Positions 22,910-32,732 of a stretch of 40,034 nucleotides of DNA are shown here, piece after piece (the stretch's first letter is position 1; every line of letters starts with the position of its first letter). This DNA is from DASSKK01 sp035690495 (GTDB lineage Bacteria; Actinomycetota; Actinomycetes; Propionibacteriales; Nocardioidaceae), in assembly GCA_035690495.1 (NCBI GenBank), contig DASSKK010000030.1, positions 1-40,034 of the forward strand, written 5' to 3'. The translations under genes and the position numbers were made by a program. The notes under the pieces are model-generated. The model was given only the letters and a program-made list of their open reading frames with translations. It did not search any database and was not told the origin of the DNA.

Positions 22910-23476
22910 TCAGCCGCCGAGCGGGAAGCTCTCGACGGTCTCGAAACCGCCGGGACGACCGGACTCGTCGGCGGGCTGGCGACGCATCAGCAGCACCTCG
23001 GTGAGCTTCCAGGTCTGCCCGGCGAAGGCGTTCAACCCGTCGACCAGTCTTTGCAGGTACGGCGCCGTGGTGTGGTCGGTGATCGTCCCTACTGCCAGCC
23101 ACGGGCGGAACTGACGACGGTCCACGAAGAACCCCAGTCGCTGCACAGAACGCGGGATGCCGCGGCCGATCACGCCGAGACCGTCCACGTCGCCGTCGAG
23201 CTTGGCCCACACGGACTCGTCCCCGCGCCACTCCAAGGCGGCGCCGCCGGCGAACTGCAACGACACGGGTGCCCACGTGGCGACGTCGGCCTGCAGAGCG
23301 CGGGTCAGCGACCGCGTCTCGGCCAGGGCGACATTCCCGAAGTTGGTGATCGGCAGGTGCATCTCGTCCGGCGGCACCGCGTCGAGCTCATGGCCCATGG
23401 GTCGCACGGACGCCACCGCGTCGGCCAGCTCGGCGGTCGCCGAGGCCGGCGGCAGGACGGCCGCGAACAATTGCAT
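22910..23476 (-). CDS. 2'-5' RNA ligase/cyclic phosphodiesterase-fold protein with altered HxT motifs
   Basis: A 188-aa 2H-phosphoesterase-like protein. The start MQLFAAVLPP and the position of EMHLPITNFGNV match the first half of ThpR-type proteins; RRQFRPWLAVGTI is at the second motif. Active members need two HxT/S motifs. Here the first reads His40-Leu-Pro and the second Trp126-Leu-Ala, so three of four catalytic residues are replaced. The rest of the fold seems intact, hinting at a binding rather than catalytic role (inference). Preceded by three 23-bp tandem repeats and moaA on the same strand. Confidence 0.8.
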   Translation of the reverse strand: MQLFAAVLPPASATAELADAVASVRPMGHELDAVPPDEMHLPITNFGNVALAETRSLTRALQADVATWAPVSLQFAGGAALEWRGDESVWAKLDGDVDGLGVIGRGIPRSVQRLGFFVDRRQFRPWLAVGTITDHTTAPYLQRLVDGLNAFAGQTWKLTEVLLMRRQPADESGRPGGFETVESFPLGG

Positions 23477-23547
23477 GCTTCGATACTGCCGAATCCCTCT
23501 CCGTTGTGGTGGCCAAACACGAAGACCGAACGGCCAGATCCATGGGT

Positions 23548-23616
23548 GGGGTGGAGGGGGACGACTAGCTGGGGTGGAGGGGGACGACTAGCTGGGGTGG
23601 AGGGGGCGACCAGCCG
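23548..23616. repeat. three tandem 23-bp G-rich repeats
   Basis: Units at 23548-23570 and 23571-23593 are identical: GGGGTGGAGGGGG followed by ACGACTAGCT. The third (23594-23616) diverges in its second half. The array lies between the moaA stop and the 2'-5' ligase-like gene start, both on the minus strand. The plus strand has many G runs and could form a quadruplex; the period is close to two DNA turns, as in iterated protein-binding sites. Confidence 0.85.
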
Positions 23617-23629
23617 AGGGAGACTAGTT

Positions 23630-24628
23630 CTACCCGCCTATCGCGGACATCGGCCGGGTGGGCTGCAGGAACGACTCGTCGTCGATGCCGTGGCCCGGTC
23701 GCTTGCCGGCCATCGCCACCCGCCAACGATCCGCCAGCTCGGCATCTCCGGCCCCGTTCCGCATCGCGGTCCGCAGGTCGGACTCCTCACGGGCGAACAG
23801 GCAGTTGCGGACCTGGCCGTCGGCCGTCAGGCGCACGCGGTCACAGTCCCCGCAGAACGGCCGGGTCACCGACGCGATCACCCCGACCGTCGCCGGACCG
23901 CCGTTCACGGTGAACAGCTCGGCGGGTGCGCTGCCACGTGGCTCCGCCGCCGGCTCCAGCTCGAACTCCGCCTCGAGCCCGGCCAGAATCTGCTCCGCGG
24001 TGACCATCGTGTCGCGACGCCAGCCGTGCTGGGCGTCCAGCGGCATCTGCTCGATGAACCGCAGCTGGTAGCCGCGGGCCATGCACCAGCGGAGCAGCTC
24101 CGCGGCCTGGTCGTCGTTGATCCCGCGAAGCAGCACCGCGTTGACCTTCACCGGGGACAAACCAGCCTGCTCGGCCGCGACGAGTCCGGCGACCACGTCG
24201 TGGAACCTGTCGCGGCGGGTGATCTGCTTGAACGTCTCCGGCCGGCAGGTGTCCAGGCTCACGTTCACCCGGTCCAGGCCCGCTGCGGCCAGCGCGTCCG
24301 CCGTGCGGGCAAGTCCCAGGGCGTTGGTGGTCAGCGAGATATCCGGACGAGGACGAAGGCCGGCCGTGCGGGCCACGATGTCGACCAGGCCACGACGTAC
24401 CAGCGGCTCGCCGCCGGTGAACCTGACCTCGGTGACCCCGAGCTGCTCGACGGCGATGCCGACCAGGCGGATCACCTCATCGTCGGTAAGCACCTGCTCG
24501 CCCGGCAGCCAGTCCAGCCCCTCGGCTGGCATGCAGTAGGAGCAGCGCAGATTGCACCGGTCGGTCAGCGACACGCGCAGGTCGGTCGCCACCCGCCCGT
24601 AGCGGTCGGTCAGCAGCCCAGCACTCAC
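23630..24628 (-). CDS. moaA: GTP 3',8-cyclase (molybdenum cofactor biosynthesis)
   Basis: A 332-aa radical SAM enzyme that converts GTP to 3',8-cyclo-GTP, the first step of molybdopterin synthesis. The N-terminal [4Fe-4S] site is Cys25, Cys29 and Cys32 (CNLRCSYC), with the SAM motif VRFTGGEPL. The C-terminal cluster site is in PFCGDCDRVRLTADGQVRNC, and the protein ends in MSAIGG with the Gly-Gly tail required for activity. GTG start at 24628, 6 nt after a TAGGAT -10 box. No other moa gene is in the window. Confidence 0.96.
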   Translation of the reverse strand: MSAGLLTDRYGRVATDLRVSLTDRCNLRCSYCMPAEGLDWLPGEQVLTDDEVIRLVGIAVEQLGVTEVRFTGGEPLVRRGLVDIVARTAGLRPRPDISLTTNALGLARTADALAAAGLDRVNVSLDTCRPETFKQITRRDRFHDVVAGLVAAEQAGLSPVKVNAVLLRGINDDQAAELLRWCMARGYQLRFIEQMPLDAQHGWRRDTMVTAEQILAGLEAEFELEPAAEPRGSAPAELFTVNGGPATVGVIASVTRPFCGDCDRVRLTADGQVRNCLFAREESDLRTAMRNGAGDAELADRWRVAMAGKRPGHGIDDESFLQPTRPMSAIGG

Positions 24629-24634
24629 CCCTCC

Positions 24635-24640
24635 ATCCTA
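24635..24640 (-). promoter_or_regulatory. -10 box for moaA
   Basis: TAGGAT ends 6 nt before the moaA GTG. The purine run GGAGGG between them abuts the GTG, too close to act as a normal ribosome-binding site, so a leaderless start is favoured. Confidence 0.5.
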
Positions 24641-24679
24641 ATGACCGCCGGCAACCTCCGACACGGTATGTGACGGGAT

Positions 24680-24685
24680 TATCCT
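24680..24685 (+). promoter_or_regulatory. -10 box for the SURF1-like gene
   Basis: TATCCT ends 7 nt before the GTG at 24693. It is divergent from the moaA promoter 40 bp away; both messages look leaderless. Confidence 0.5.
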
Positions 24686-24692
24686 GGACAGA

Positions 24693-25469
24693 GTGAGGTT
24701 CCTGCTGTCGCGACGATGGATCGTGCTCGCCGTCATCGTCGTCGTCCTCGCCTACGCGTGCTATCTGCTCGGCCGCTGGCAGTTCCACCGCCTCGCCGAG
24801 ACCAAGGCGTACAACGCCCGGGTCTCGGCCAACATGCATGCCGCGCCCGCACCCATCGACCAGGTGATGAGCGTGCATCACCCGCTGCCCGAGAACCGAG
24901 AATGGCGGCGGGTGACGGCTACCGGCACCTACCAGGACGCGGACACGCTCTCGGTGCGCTACCAGACCCGCAACGGCCGCTCCGGCGTCGACGTGGTCAC
25001 TCCCCTGCGGACACCCTCGGGAGCGGCCGTGCTCGTCGACCGCGGCTGGCAGTCTGCTCCGAACACCGCCGAGACCCCGAAGCTGCGCCCGGCGCCTGGC
25101 GGCCAGGTCACGGTCGTGGGCTGGACGCGCGTGAACGCCACTGGTGACGCAGCGGTCGTCGCGCACTCCTCGACCCGGGCGGTGTCCAGCGCCACGGTCG
25201 CGCCCACTCTCGACTACCCGCTCTACGGGGGGTTCCTGGACCTCGAGCACACCTCACCCAAGCCGGCGCACCCGCTTGTCAAGGCAGAGCTGCCCTCGCT
25301 CGGCAACGGACCGCACTTCTTCTACGGCCTGCAGTGGTGGTTCTTCGCGTGTCTGGCCGTGTTCGGATTCGGCTACCTCGCCTATGACGAGCGCCGCAAG
25401 CGGCTCTCGGGAGAGCCGGACGACGACCCCGACGACGAGCCCGCCGAACCCGAGACCTCCCGCAGCTGA
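24693..25469 (+). CDS. SURF1 family protein
   Basis: A 258-aa membrane protein of the SURF1/Shy1 family, associated with assembly of haem-copper cytochrome c oxidase. Two membrane helices enclose a large extracytoplasmic domain: helix 1 is about 8-27 (IVLAVIVVVLAYACYLLGRWQ, in part) and helix 2 about 212-230 (WWFFACLAVFGFGYLAY). The family motifs LGRWQFHR, VDRGW and HFFYGLQWWFFA are clear. The acidic tail DDDPDDEPAEPE is disordered. GTG start supported by the -10 box. The stop is one base away from the convergent SDR stop. Confidence 0.92.
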   Translation: MRFLLSRRWIVLAVIVVVLAYACYLLGRWQFHRLAETKAYNARVSANMHAAPAPIDQVMSVHHPLPENREWRRVTATGTYQDADTLSVRYQTRNGRSGVDVVTPLRTPSGAAVLVDRGWQSAPNTAETPKLRPAPGGQVTVVGWTRVNATGDAAVVAHSSTRAVSSATVAPTLDYPLYGGFLDLEHTSPKPAHPLVKAELPSLGNGPHFFYGLQWWFFACLAVFGFGYLAYDERRKRLSGEPDDDPDDEPAEPETSRS

Positions 25470-25470
25470 G

Positions 25471-26229
25471 TCAGAGGGCGCGCAGCATCCCGCCGTCGAC
25501 CGGAAGCATCGCCCCGGTCACGAACGACGCAGCCGGCGACAGCAGGAAGGCCGCTGCGCGGCCGAACTCGTCGGGGCGGCCGTACCTCCGCAGCGGGATC
25601 GCCTTGCAGTTGGCCTGCTTGGCGGCTGCGGCGTCACCGGTCTGCTCGTCCAGCCACCGGACCCGGTCGGTCTCCACCCGGCCCGGCATCAGCCCGTTCA
25701 CGCGCACACCCTCGGGTCCCAGCTCGTCGGCGAGCGTCTTGGCCACCATCGCGAGTCCGGGCCGAAGGCCGTTGGAGATCGCCAGCCCGGCGATCGGCTG
25801 CTTGACCGACGAGGACAGCACGAACGCGAGTGCTCCGCCGTGGGCGAGTGCTCGTCCGATCTCGCGGCCGAGGCGCAGACCGCCGAGGAACACCGAGGCG
25901 ATGGCCTGGTCCCAGGCGTCGTCGCCCACGTCCAGCGTCCCGCCCGCCGCCGGCCCACCGACGGAGATGAGCGCGCCGTCGAGCCGGTTGTACGTCGAGC
26001 GCGCGGCGTCGAGCAGCAGGCCCGGGGTCTGCGGGTCTGCGTTGTCAGCCACCACCGCGGTCGCCCGGTCGGGCCCCAGGGCCTCGACTGCGGCGTCCAG
26101 GCTCTCGCGGGTGCGTCCGGAGAGGACCACGCTGGCTCCGTCCGCGACCAGCGCCTCCGCCGTGGCGCGCCCCAGCCCGCCCGAGCCTCCGGTGACGATG
26201 TAGACGCGCTCCGCAAGACCCAAGTCCAT
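25471..26229 (-). CDS. short-chain dehydrogenase/reductase, atypical active site
   Basis: A 252-aa SDR. The cofactor loop VTGGSGGLGRATAEAL and C-terminal SFVTGAMLPVDGG are typical, and the catalytic Ser region is LSSSVKQPIAGLA. The usual YxxxK is not present: the aligned stretch reads ISNGLRPGLAMVAKTLADELG (in part), with Ser-Asn and Arg at the Tyr and Lys positions. I know other SDR proteins with this S-N-x-x-R pattern; their activity is unclear. The ATG at 26229 follows AAGGAG by 6 nt. It starts 24 bp after the upstream ABC exporter gene on the same strand and may be cotranscribed. Confidence 0.88.
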   Translation of the reverse strand: MDLGLAERVYIVTGGSGGLGRATAEALVADGASVVLSGRTRESLDAAVEALGPDRATAVVADNADPQTPGLLLDAARSTYNRLDGALISVGGPAAGGTLDVGDDAWDQAIASVFLGGLRLGREIGRALAHGGALAFVLSSSVKQPIAGLAISNGLRPGLAMVAKTLADELGPEGVRVNGLMPGRVETDRVRWLDEQTGDAAAAKQANCKAIPLRRYGRPDEFGRAAAFLLSPAASFVTGAMLPVDGGMLRAL

Positions 26230-26253
26230 GCTGTGCTCCTTCGGCTCCGTCGG

Positions 26254-28119
26254 TCAGGCGCTGCTCACTGCGAACTGGGTCTCGTACAGGTCGGCGTACA
26301 GGCCACCCTCGGCGAGCAGGCCGGCATGGGTTCCTGACTGTACGACGCGGCCGTCGGAGACCACCAGGATCAGGTCGGCGTTGCGGATCGTGGAGAGCCG
26401 GTGGGCGATCACCAGCGATGTCCGACCCTCCAGCGCCTGGTCGAGCGCGCGTTGGACCGCCACCTCGGACTCCGAGTCCAGGTGGGCGGTGGCCTCGTCG
26501 AGCACCACGACCGAGGGAGCCTTCAGCAGCAGCCGGGCGATCGCCAGCCTCTGCCGCTCACCGCCCGACAGCCGGTAGCCGCGGTCCCCCACCACGGTGT
26601 CCAGCCCGTCCGGGAGATCGGCGACCAGCGCCTCAATCTGCGCGGCACGCAGCGCCCACCAGATCTCCTCGTCGTCGGCATCGGGGCGCGCATAGTGCAG
26701 GTTGGCCCGGATGGTGTCGTGGAACATGTGCGCGTCCTGGGTCACGTAGCCGACGGTGTCCTCCAGCGACTGCAGGCTCACCTGGCGTACGTCGTGCCCG
26801 CCGACCCGCACCGCGCCGGACGTCACGTCGTAGAGCCGGGCGACCAGATGCGTCATCGTGGTCTTGCCGGCACCGGACGGTCCGACGAGGGCGACCATCT
26901 GCCCGGGCTCGACGCTGAAGGAGACGTCACGCAGCACCAGTCCGGTGTCCCGGGACTCCAGCCGGGTCACCGTCTCCAGACTGGCCAGCGACACCTCGTC
27001 GGCGCGCGGGTAGCGGAAGGCGACGTGGTCGAACTCGATCCGGGTCGCTGTGTGCGGCAGGTCGACGGCGTCCTGCCGCTCCTGGATCATCGAGGGCAGG
27101 TCGAGCACCTCGAAGACGCGCTCGAAGCTCACCAGCGCGGTCATCACGTCGATGCGGACGTTGGACAGACCCTGCAGCGGCCCGAGCAGCCGCAGCAGCA
27201 GGGTCGCCAGTGCGATCAGAGTGCCGACCGTCAGCACGTGCCGGATCGCCAGGGTGCCGCCCACGCCGTACACCACCGCGGTGGCCAGCGCCGGCACGAG
27301 CATCAGGCTGGCGCCGAACACGCGGGTCACCACGGAGATCCGTACGCCAAGATCGCGCACCACGGCTGCCTTCTCGCCGAAGCTCCGGTCCTCCTCGTCG
27401 CGGCGGCCGAAGAGCTTGAGCAGCATGGCGCCGCCGACGTTGAACCGCTCGGTCATCGAGTTGCCGAGCTCGGCGTTGCCCTGCATCTGCGCCCTGGTCA
27501 GTCCGGCGAGCCGGCTGCCGACCATCCGGGAGGCGAGCAGAAGCAGCGGGAACATCAGCACGCAGAGCAGGGTCACCTGCCAGCTGAGCGCGAGCATCGC
27601 GGCACCGACCACGACCACACTGACCAGGTTCGACACCGTGCTGGACAGCGTCGAGGTGAACGCCCGCTGGGCGCCGATCACGTCGTTGTTGAGCCGCGAG
27701 ACGAGCGCCCCGGTCTGGGTGCGGGTGAAGAACGCCAGCGACATCCGTTGCACATGCGCGAACACCGTCGTCCGCAGGTCGTAGATCAGGCCCTCGCCGA
27801 TCCGTGACGACAGCCACCCGCTGGCCAGCGACAGCGCCGCGTCGAACACGGCCACTGCGGCCATCGCCAACGCCAGCCACAGCACCAGGCTCGCGTCGTC
27901 GCCGCGGATGCCGTCGTCGACGATGTGCTTGATCAGCAGAGGGTTCACCACCACCAGGCACGCGTCCACGACGGTGACCACCAGGAACACCCCGATCAGC
28001 CTCCGGTGCGGCCAGGCGAAGCCGGCGACACGGCGCACGGTGTCGGCCGCGAGCTTCTGGCTGGTCACGCTGCGGTCCGCGCGCATCGCGTGCCAGACAC
28101 CGGCGGAGTGCATCGACAC
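26254..28119 (-). CDS. ABC exporter, fused membrane and ATPase domains
   Basis: A 621-aa half-transporter. Residues 35-320 are the six-helix exporter membrane domain (FLVVTVVDACLVVVNPLLIK opens it; FFTRTQTGALVSRLNND is the coupling region). The ATPase has Walker A GPSGAGKTT, Q-loop VTQDAHMF, signature LSGGERQRLAIARLLL, Walker B VVVLDEATAHLD and the H-loop IAHRLSTI. It should act as a homodimer or with another half, exporting lipids or drugs; the cargo is unknown. The linker RADEVSLASLETVTRLESRD between domains is longer than usual. GTG at 28119 is supported by AAGGAGG 7 nt upstream. Confidence 0.94.
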   Translation of the reverse strand: MSMHSAGVWHAMRADRSVTSQKLAADTVRRVAGFAWPHRRLIGVFLVVTVVDACLVVVNPLLIKHIVDDGIRGDDASLVLWLALAMAAVAVFDAALSLASGWLSSRIGEGLIYDLRTTVFAHVQRMSLAFFTRTQTGALVSRLNNDVIGAQRAFTSTLSSTVSNLVSVVVVGAAMLALSWQVTLLCVLMFPLLLLASRMVGSRLAGLTRAQMQGNAELGNSMTERFNVGGAMLLKLFGRRDEEDRSFGEKAAVVRDLGVRISVVTRVFGASLMLVPALATAVVYGVGGTLAIRHVLTVGTLIALATLLLRLLGPLQGLSNVRIDVMTALVSFERVFEVLDLPSMIQERQDAVDLPHTATRIEFDHVAFRYPRADEVSLASLETVTRLESRDTGLVLRDVSFSVEPGQMVALVGPSGAGKTTMTHLVARLYDVTSGAVRVGGHDVRQVSLQSLEDTVGYVTQDAHMFHDTIRANLHYARPDADDEEIWWALRAAQIEALVADLPDGLDTVVGDRGYRLSGGERQRLAIARLLLKAPSVVVLDEATAHLDSESEVAVQRALDQALEGRTSLVIAHRLSTIRNADLILVVSDGRVVQSGTHAGLLAEGGLYADLYETQFAVSSA

Positions 28120-28149
28120 TGCGTCGCCTCCTTCCCCGGCCCGGCCGGC

Positions 28150-28953
28150 TCATTCCCCCATCAACGACGCCAGCTCGCGGAAGCGGCGTACCTGTGCCTC
28201 ACGCTCGGCCCGACGCTGGCTGTCGAGGTCGAGCCTGGCCGCGCTCTGGAGCAGCGCCTTGGTCTGCGTCACCGCGCCGTACAGCGGAGCTGTCAGCGCG
28301 GAGACCAGGTCGGCGACCGCGCCGTCCAGCTCCTCGGCCGGCACCACTGCAGTCGCGAGCCCGATCTCCCGCGCTTCCGCGGCGTCCACCCAGCGGGTGG
28401 TGGCGCAGATCTCCAGCGCACGCGAGTAGCCAACAAGCTCGACCAGCGGCTTTGTTCCCGTCAGGTCCGGGACCAGTCCGTAGATCGGCTCGCGCATCGA
28501 GAAGCGGGCGTCGTCGGAGAGCACCCGCAGGTCGCAGGAGAGGGCGAGCTGGAAGCCGGCCCCGACGGCGGCACCGCGGACTGCGGCGATCGACACGATC
28601 TCGGGCCGCCGCAGCCAGGTGAAGCCCTCCTGGTAGCCGGCCAAGGTCTCGGCGAGCTCGGGGTCGGGCATGTCGAGCATGTTCATCATCGGCGTCTCGC
28701 CCGGCAGTCCCCCACCGCCCAGCATCCGCCGGTCCAGTCCGGAGGAGAACGTGTCCCCGTCTCCACGGACCACCACGACCCGCACCGACGGACTCAGGGA
28801 GGCGCCCACCAGCCGCAACGCGAGCCAGGTCGACGGCGACTGGGAGTTCTTGGTCTCCGGCCTGCTCAGCGTGACCGTGGCGACCAGACCGTTCTCCTCG
28901 AACCGCAGCCCGCCACGCTCGAGCACTTCCGGATCGACATGCACGTTGTCCAT
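28150..28953 (-). CDS. enoyl-CoA hydratase/isomerase family (crotonase fold)
   Basis: A 267-aa crotonase-fold protein acting on acyl-CoA thioesters. The oxyanion pocket regions FSSGLDRRML and AAVRGAAVGAGFQLALSCDLR are clear. Compared with hydratases, the first catalytic Glu is Gln135 (GAGFQLAL), while the second, Glu155 (FSMREPIYGL), is kept. One-Glu members are often isomerases or other crotonases rather than hydratases, so the exact reaction is open. ATG 28953 lies 7 nt after a TAGGCT -10 box. It is followed on the same strand by the ABC exporter gene 30 bp later. Confidence 0.88.
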   Translation of the reverse strand: MDNVHVDPEVLERGGLRFEENGLVATVTLSRPETKNSQSPSTWLALRLVGASLSPSVRVVVVRGDGDTFSSGLDRRMLGGGGLPGETPMMNMLDMPDPELAETLAGYQEGFTWLRRPEIVSIAAVRGAAVGAGFQLALSCDLRVLSDDARFSMREPIYGLVPDLTGTKPLVELVGYSRALEICATTRWVDAAEAREIGLATAVVPAEELDGAVADLVSALTAPLYGAVTQTKALLQSAARLDLDSQRRAEREAQVRRFRELASLMGE

Positions 28954-28960
28954 GAGCAGG

Positions 28961-28966
28961 AGCCTA
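28961..28966 (-). promoter_or_regulatory. -10 box for the crotonase-fold gene
   Basis: TAGGCT ends 7 nt before the ATG at 28953; leaderless spacing. It sits in the 35-bp gap after gdhA, so the gene can be transcribed independently. Confidence 0.45.
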
Positions 28967-28988
28967 GAGGGCTGGACCGGGCGCGGCG

Positions 28989-30344
28989 TCAGATCACGCC
29001 CAGTGCGAGCATCGCGTCGGCGACTCTGACGAAGCCGGCGATGTTCGCACCGACGACGTAGTTGCCGGGCGCGCCGTACTCCTCGGCCGTTGCGGCGCAC
29101 GAGTCGTGGATGCCGTTCATGATGTCCGCGAGCCGCTGCTCGGTGTGGTCGAAGCCCCACGAGTCGCGGGAGGCGTTCTGCTGCATCTCCAGCGCGCTGG
29201 TCGCGACGCCGCCGGCGTTGGCCGCCTTCCCCGGCGCGAACAGCACACCGGCCGCCTGGAGTGCCTTGCTCGCCTCCGGGGTGGTGGGCATGTTCGCGCC
29301 CTCGACGACCGCCTCGCAGCCGTTGTGGATCAGCGTCTTGGCGTGGCGGGCGTCCAGCTCGTTCTGGGTCGCCGACGGGATCGCCAGCTGGCACGGGACG
29401 TCCCACACGGTGCCGTCGGCCACGTAGCGCGCGGGGGCACCCCGACGTTCGACGTAGTCGCTGACGCGTCCGCGCTCGACCTCCTTGACCTGCTTGAGCA
29501 GCTCGAGGTCGATCCCGGCCGTGTCGACCACGTAACCGGACGAGTCCGAGCAGGCGACCACGGTGCCACCGAGAGCATGCACTTTCTCGATCGCATAGAT
29601 GGCCACGTTGCCCGAGCCCGAGACGACCACCTTCTTGCCGTCCAAGGACTCGCCCCGGGTCTCCATCATCCGGTGCGCGAAGAAGGTCGCGCCGTAGCCG
29701 GTTGCCTCGGGTCGCACCTGCGAGCCGCCCCAGGAGAGACCCTTGCCGGTGAGTACCCCGGACTCGTAGCGGTTGGTGATGCGCTTGTACTGCCCGAACA
29801 GGTATCCGATCTCCCGACCGCCGACGCCGATGTCACCCGCCGGGACGTCGGTGTACTCACCCAGATGCCGGTAGAGCTCGGTCATCAACGACTGGCAGAA
29901 GCGCATCACCTCGCCGTCCGAGCGATCCTTCGGGTCGAAGTCCGATCCGCCCTTCCCGCCGCCGATCGGCATGCCCGTCAGGGCGTTCTTGAAGATCTGC
30001 TCGAAGCCCAGGAACTTCACGATGCCCAGGTACACCGACGGGTGGAAGCGCAGGCCTCCCTTGTACGGGCCGAGGGCGGAGTTGAACTCCACGCGGAAGC
30101 CTCGGTTGATGCGCACCGTGCCGTTGTCGTCGGTCCAGGGTACGCGGAAGATGATCTGCCGCTCCGGCTCGCAGATCCGAGCGACCACGCAGGCGTCGAC
30201 GTACTCCGGGCGCTTGGCGACGACGGGAGCGATGGAGTCGAAGACCTCGCGGACGGCCTGGTGGAACTCCCTCTCCCCGGGGTTGCGCCGCAGCACCTCG
30301 TCGTAGAGCGACTCCATCTTGTCCACTGCTGCTGAGTGGGTCAC
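28989..30344 (-). CDS. gdhA: glutamate dehydrogenase (NADP-type)
   Basis: A 451-aa hexameric-class glutamate dehydrogenase that aminates 2-oxoglutarate with ammonia. The three active-site lysines are present with the correct spacing: Lys95 (LGPYKGGLRF), Lys119 (IFKNAL) and catalytic Lys131 (IGGGKGGSDFDP). The nucleotide-binding region has VVVSGSGNVAIYAIEK and the C-terminal EGANMPTTPEA. Length and sequence fit the anabolic NADPH-dependent type. GTG start at 30344, preceded by AAAGG. Monocistronic or first of a run with the crotonase and ABC exporter genes. Confidence 0.96.
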   Translation of the reverse strand: MTHSAAVDKMESLYDEVLRRNPGEREFHQAVREVFDSIAPVVAKRPEYVDACVVARICEPERQIIFRVPWTDDNGTVRINRGFRVEFNSALGPYKGGLRFHPSVYLGIVKFLGFEQIFKNALTGMPIGGGKGGSDFDPKDRSDGEVMRFCQSLMTELYRHLGEYTDVPAGDIGVGGREIGYLFGQYKRITNRYESGVLTGKGLSWGGSQVRPEATGYGATFFAHRMMETRGESLDGKKVVVSGSGNVAIYAIEKVHALGGTVVACSDSSGYVVDTAGIDLELLKQVKEVERGRVSDYVERRGAPARYVADGTVWDVPCQLAIPSATQNELDARHAKTLIHNGCEAVVEGANMPTTPEASKALQAAGVLFAPGKAANAGGVATSALEMQQNASRDSWGFDHTEQRLADIMNGIHDSCAATAEEYGAPGNYVVGANIAGFVRVADAMLALGVI

Positions 30345-30378
30345 GCCCGTTGCCTTTCGTCGTCGTCTTCGGCCGACC

Positions 30379-31977
<1,599 letters not shown>

Positions 31978-32109
31978 GACGGAGCTTTCGACGGATCTGG
32001 CAAGGGAACGGGCGGCTGGTGAGCCCGGCTAGTCCGCGGTCCGTGTCATACCGCTAGTGTACCGAGCCAGCGCCCGTCTCCGGCTCGTGCCCACGTGAGG
32101 AGTAGCCAC

Positions 32110-32706
32110 ATGTCCAGCAGCACCCCGCTTCCGCTGTACCAGCGCCGCCCGTTGGTGCTCGCCGACCTGGTGCCCGCCAGCTTCGCCGCCGACGTGGTGC
32201 TGGTGGTCTGCGGAGCGGCGCTGACCGGACTCGTCGCCCAGATCGCGATCCCGGTGGCCGGCTCGCCGGTCCCCGTCACCGGCCAGACGTTCGGGGCGCT
32301 CGTGGTCGGTGCCGCGCTGGGCTGGCGGCGGGCCGCTGTCTCGATGGGCCTGTACCTGCTCGCGGGCATGGCCGGGGTCCCGTGGTACGCCGAGCACTCG
32401 AGTGGGATGCCCGCGACGCTGGGCTACATCATCGGCTTCGTGGCGGCGGGCGCACTCGTCGGCGCGCTCGCAAGACGCGGCGGCGACCGCCGCCCCCTGG
32501 TCACGATCGGCACGATGATCGCCGGCAACCTGGTGATCTACGCGTTCGGACTGACCTGGCTGATGGGCGACCTGCACATCTCCTTGGCGTCCGCATGGCA
32601 GATCGGCATGAAGAACTACCTGCTCGGCGACGCCCTGAAGATCCTGCTCGCGGCGGGCTGCCTGCCGGGTGCCTGGCGGCTCGTGGAGATGCTCCGCAAC
32701 CACTGA
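32110..32706 (+). CDS. bioY: biotin transporter substrate-binding subunit BioY
   Basis: A 198-aa S-component of an ECF-type biotin importer, with about six membrane helices. Signatures are VPVTGQTFGALVVGAALGWRRA (in part), LYLLAGMAGVPWYAEHSSG and GYIIGFVAAGALVG; the C-terminus has GMKNYLLGDALKILLAA. BioY can work with EcfA/EcfT or alone; no ATPase partner is adjacent. ATG at 32110 with GAGGAG (32097-32102) 7 nt upstream. A TAGTGT -10-like box is at 32055-32060, in the 132-bp gap shared with the divergent ABC-F gene. No BioQ-type palindrome was found there. Confidence 0.92.
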   Translation: MSSSTPLPLYQRRPLVLADLVPASFAADVVLVVCGAALTGLVAQIAIPVAGSPVPVTGQTFGALVVGAALGWRRAAVSMGLYLLAGMAGVPWYAEHSSGMPATLGYIIGFVAAGALVGALARRGGDRRPLVTIGTMIAGNLVIYAFGLTWLMGDLHISLASAWQIGMKNYLLGDALKILLAAGCLPGAWRLVEMLRNH

Positions 32707-32732
32707 CACTCGAATCTCCGTCTCTTCGACGG

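Noticed and set aside
23548..23616. Possible CRISPR array
   Set aside because: The three repeats are contiguous with no spacers and no cas genes are near.
26401..27807. A 468-codon open frame on the plus strand opposite the ABC exporter gene
   Set aside because: It is a GC-rich shadow of the exporter gene; the translation is rich in His, Gln, Arg and Gly with no domain, while the minus strand carries all ABC motifs.
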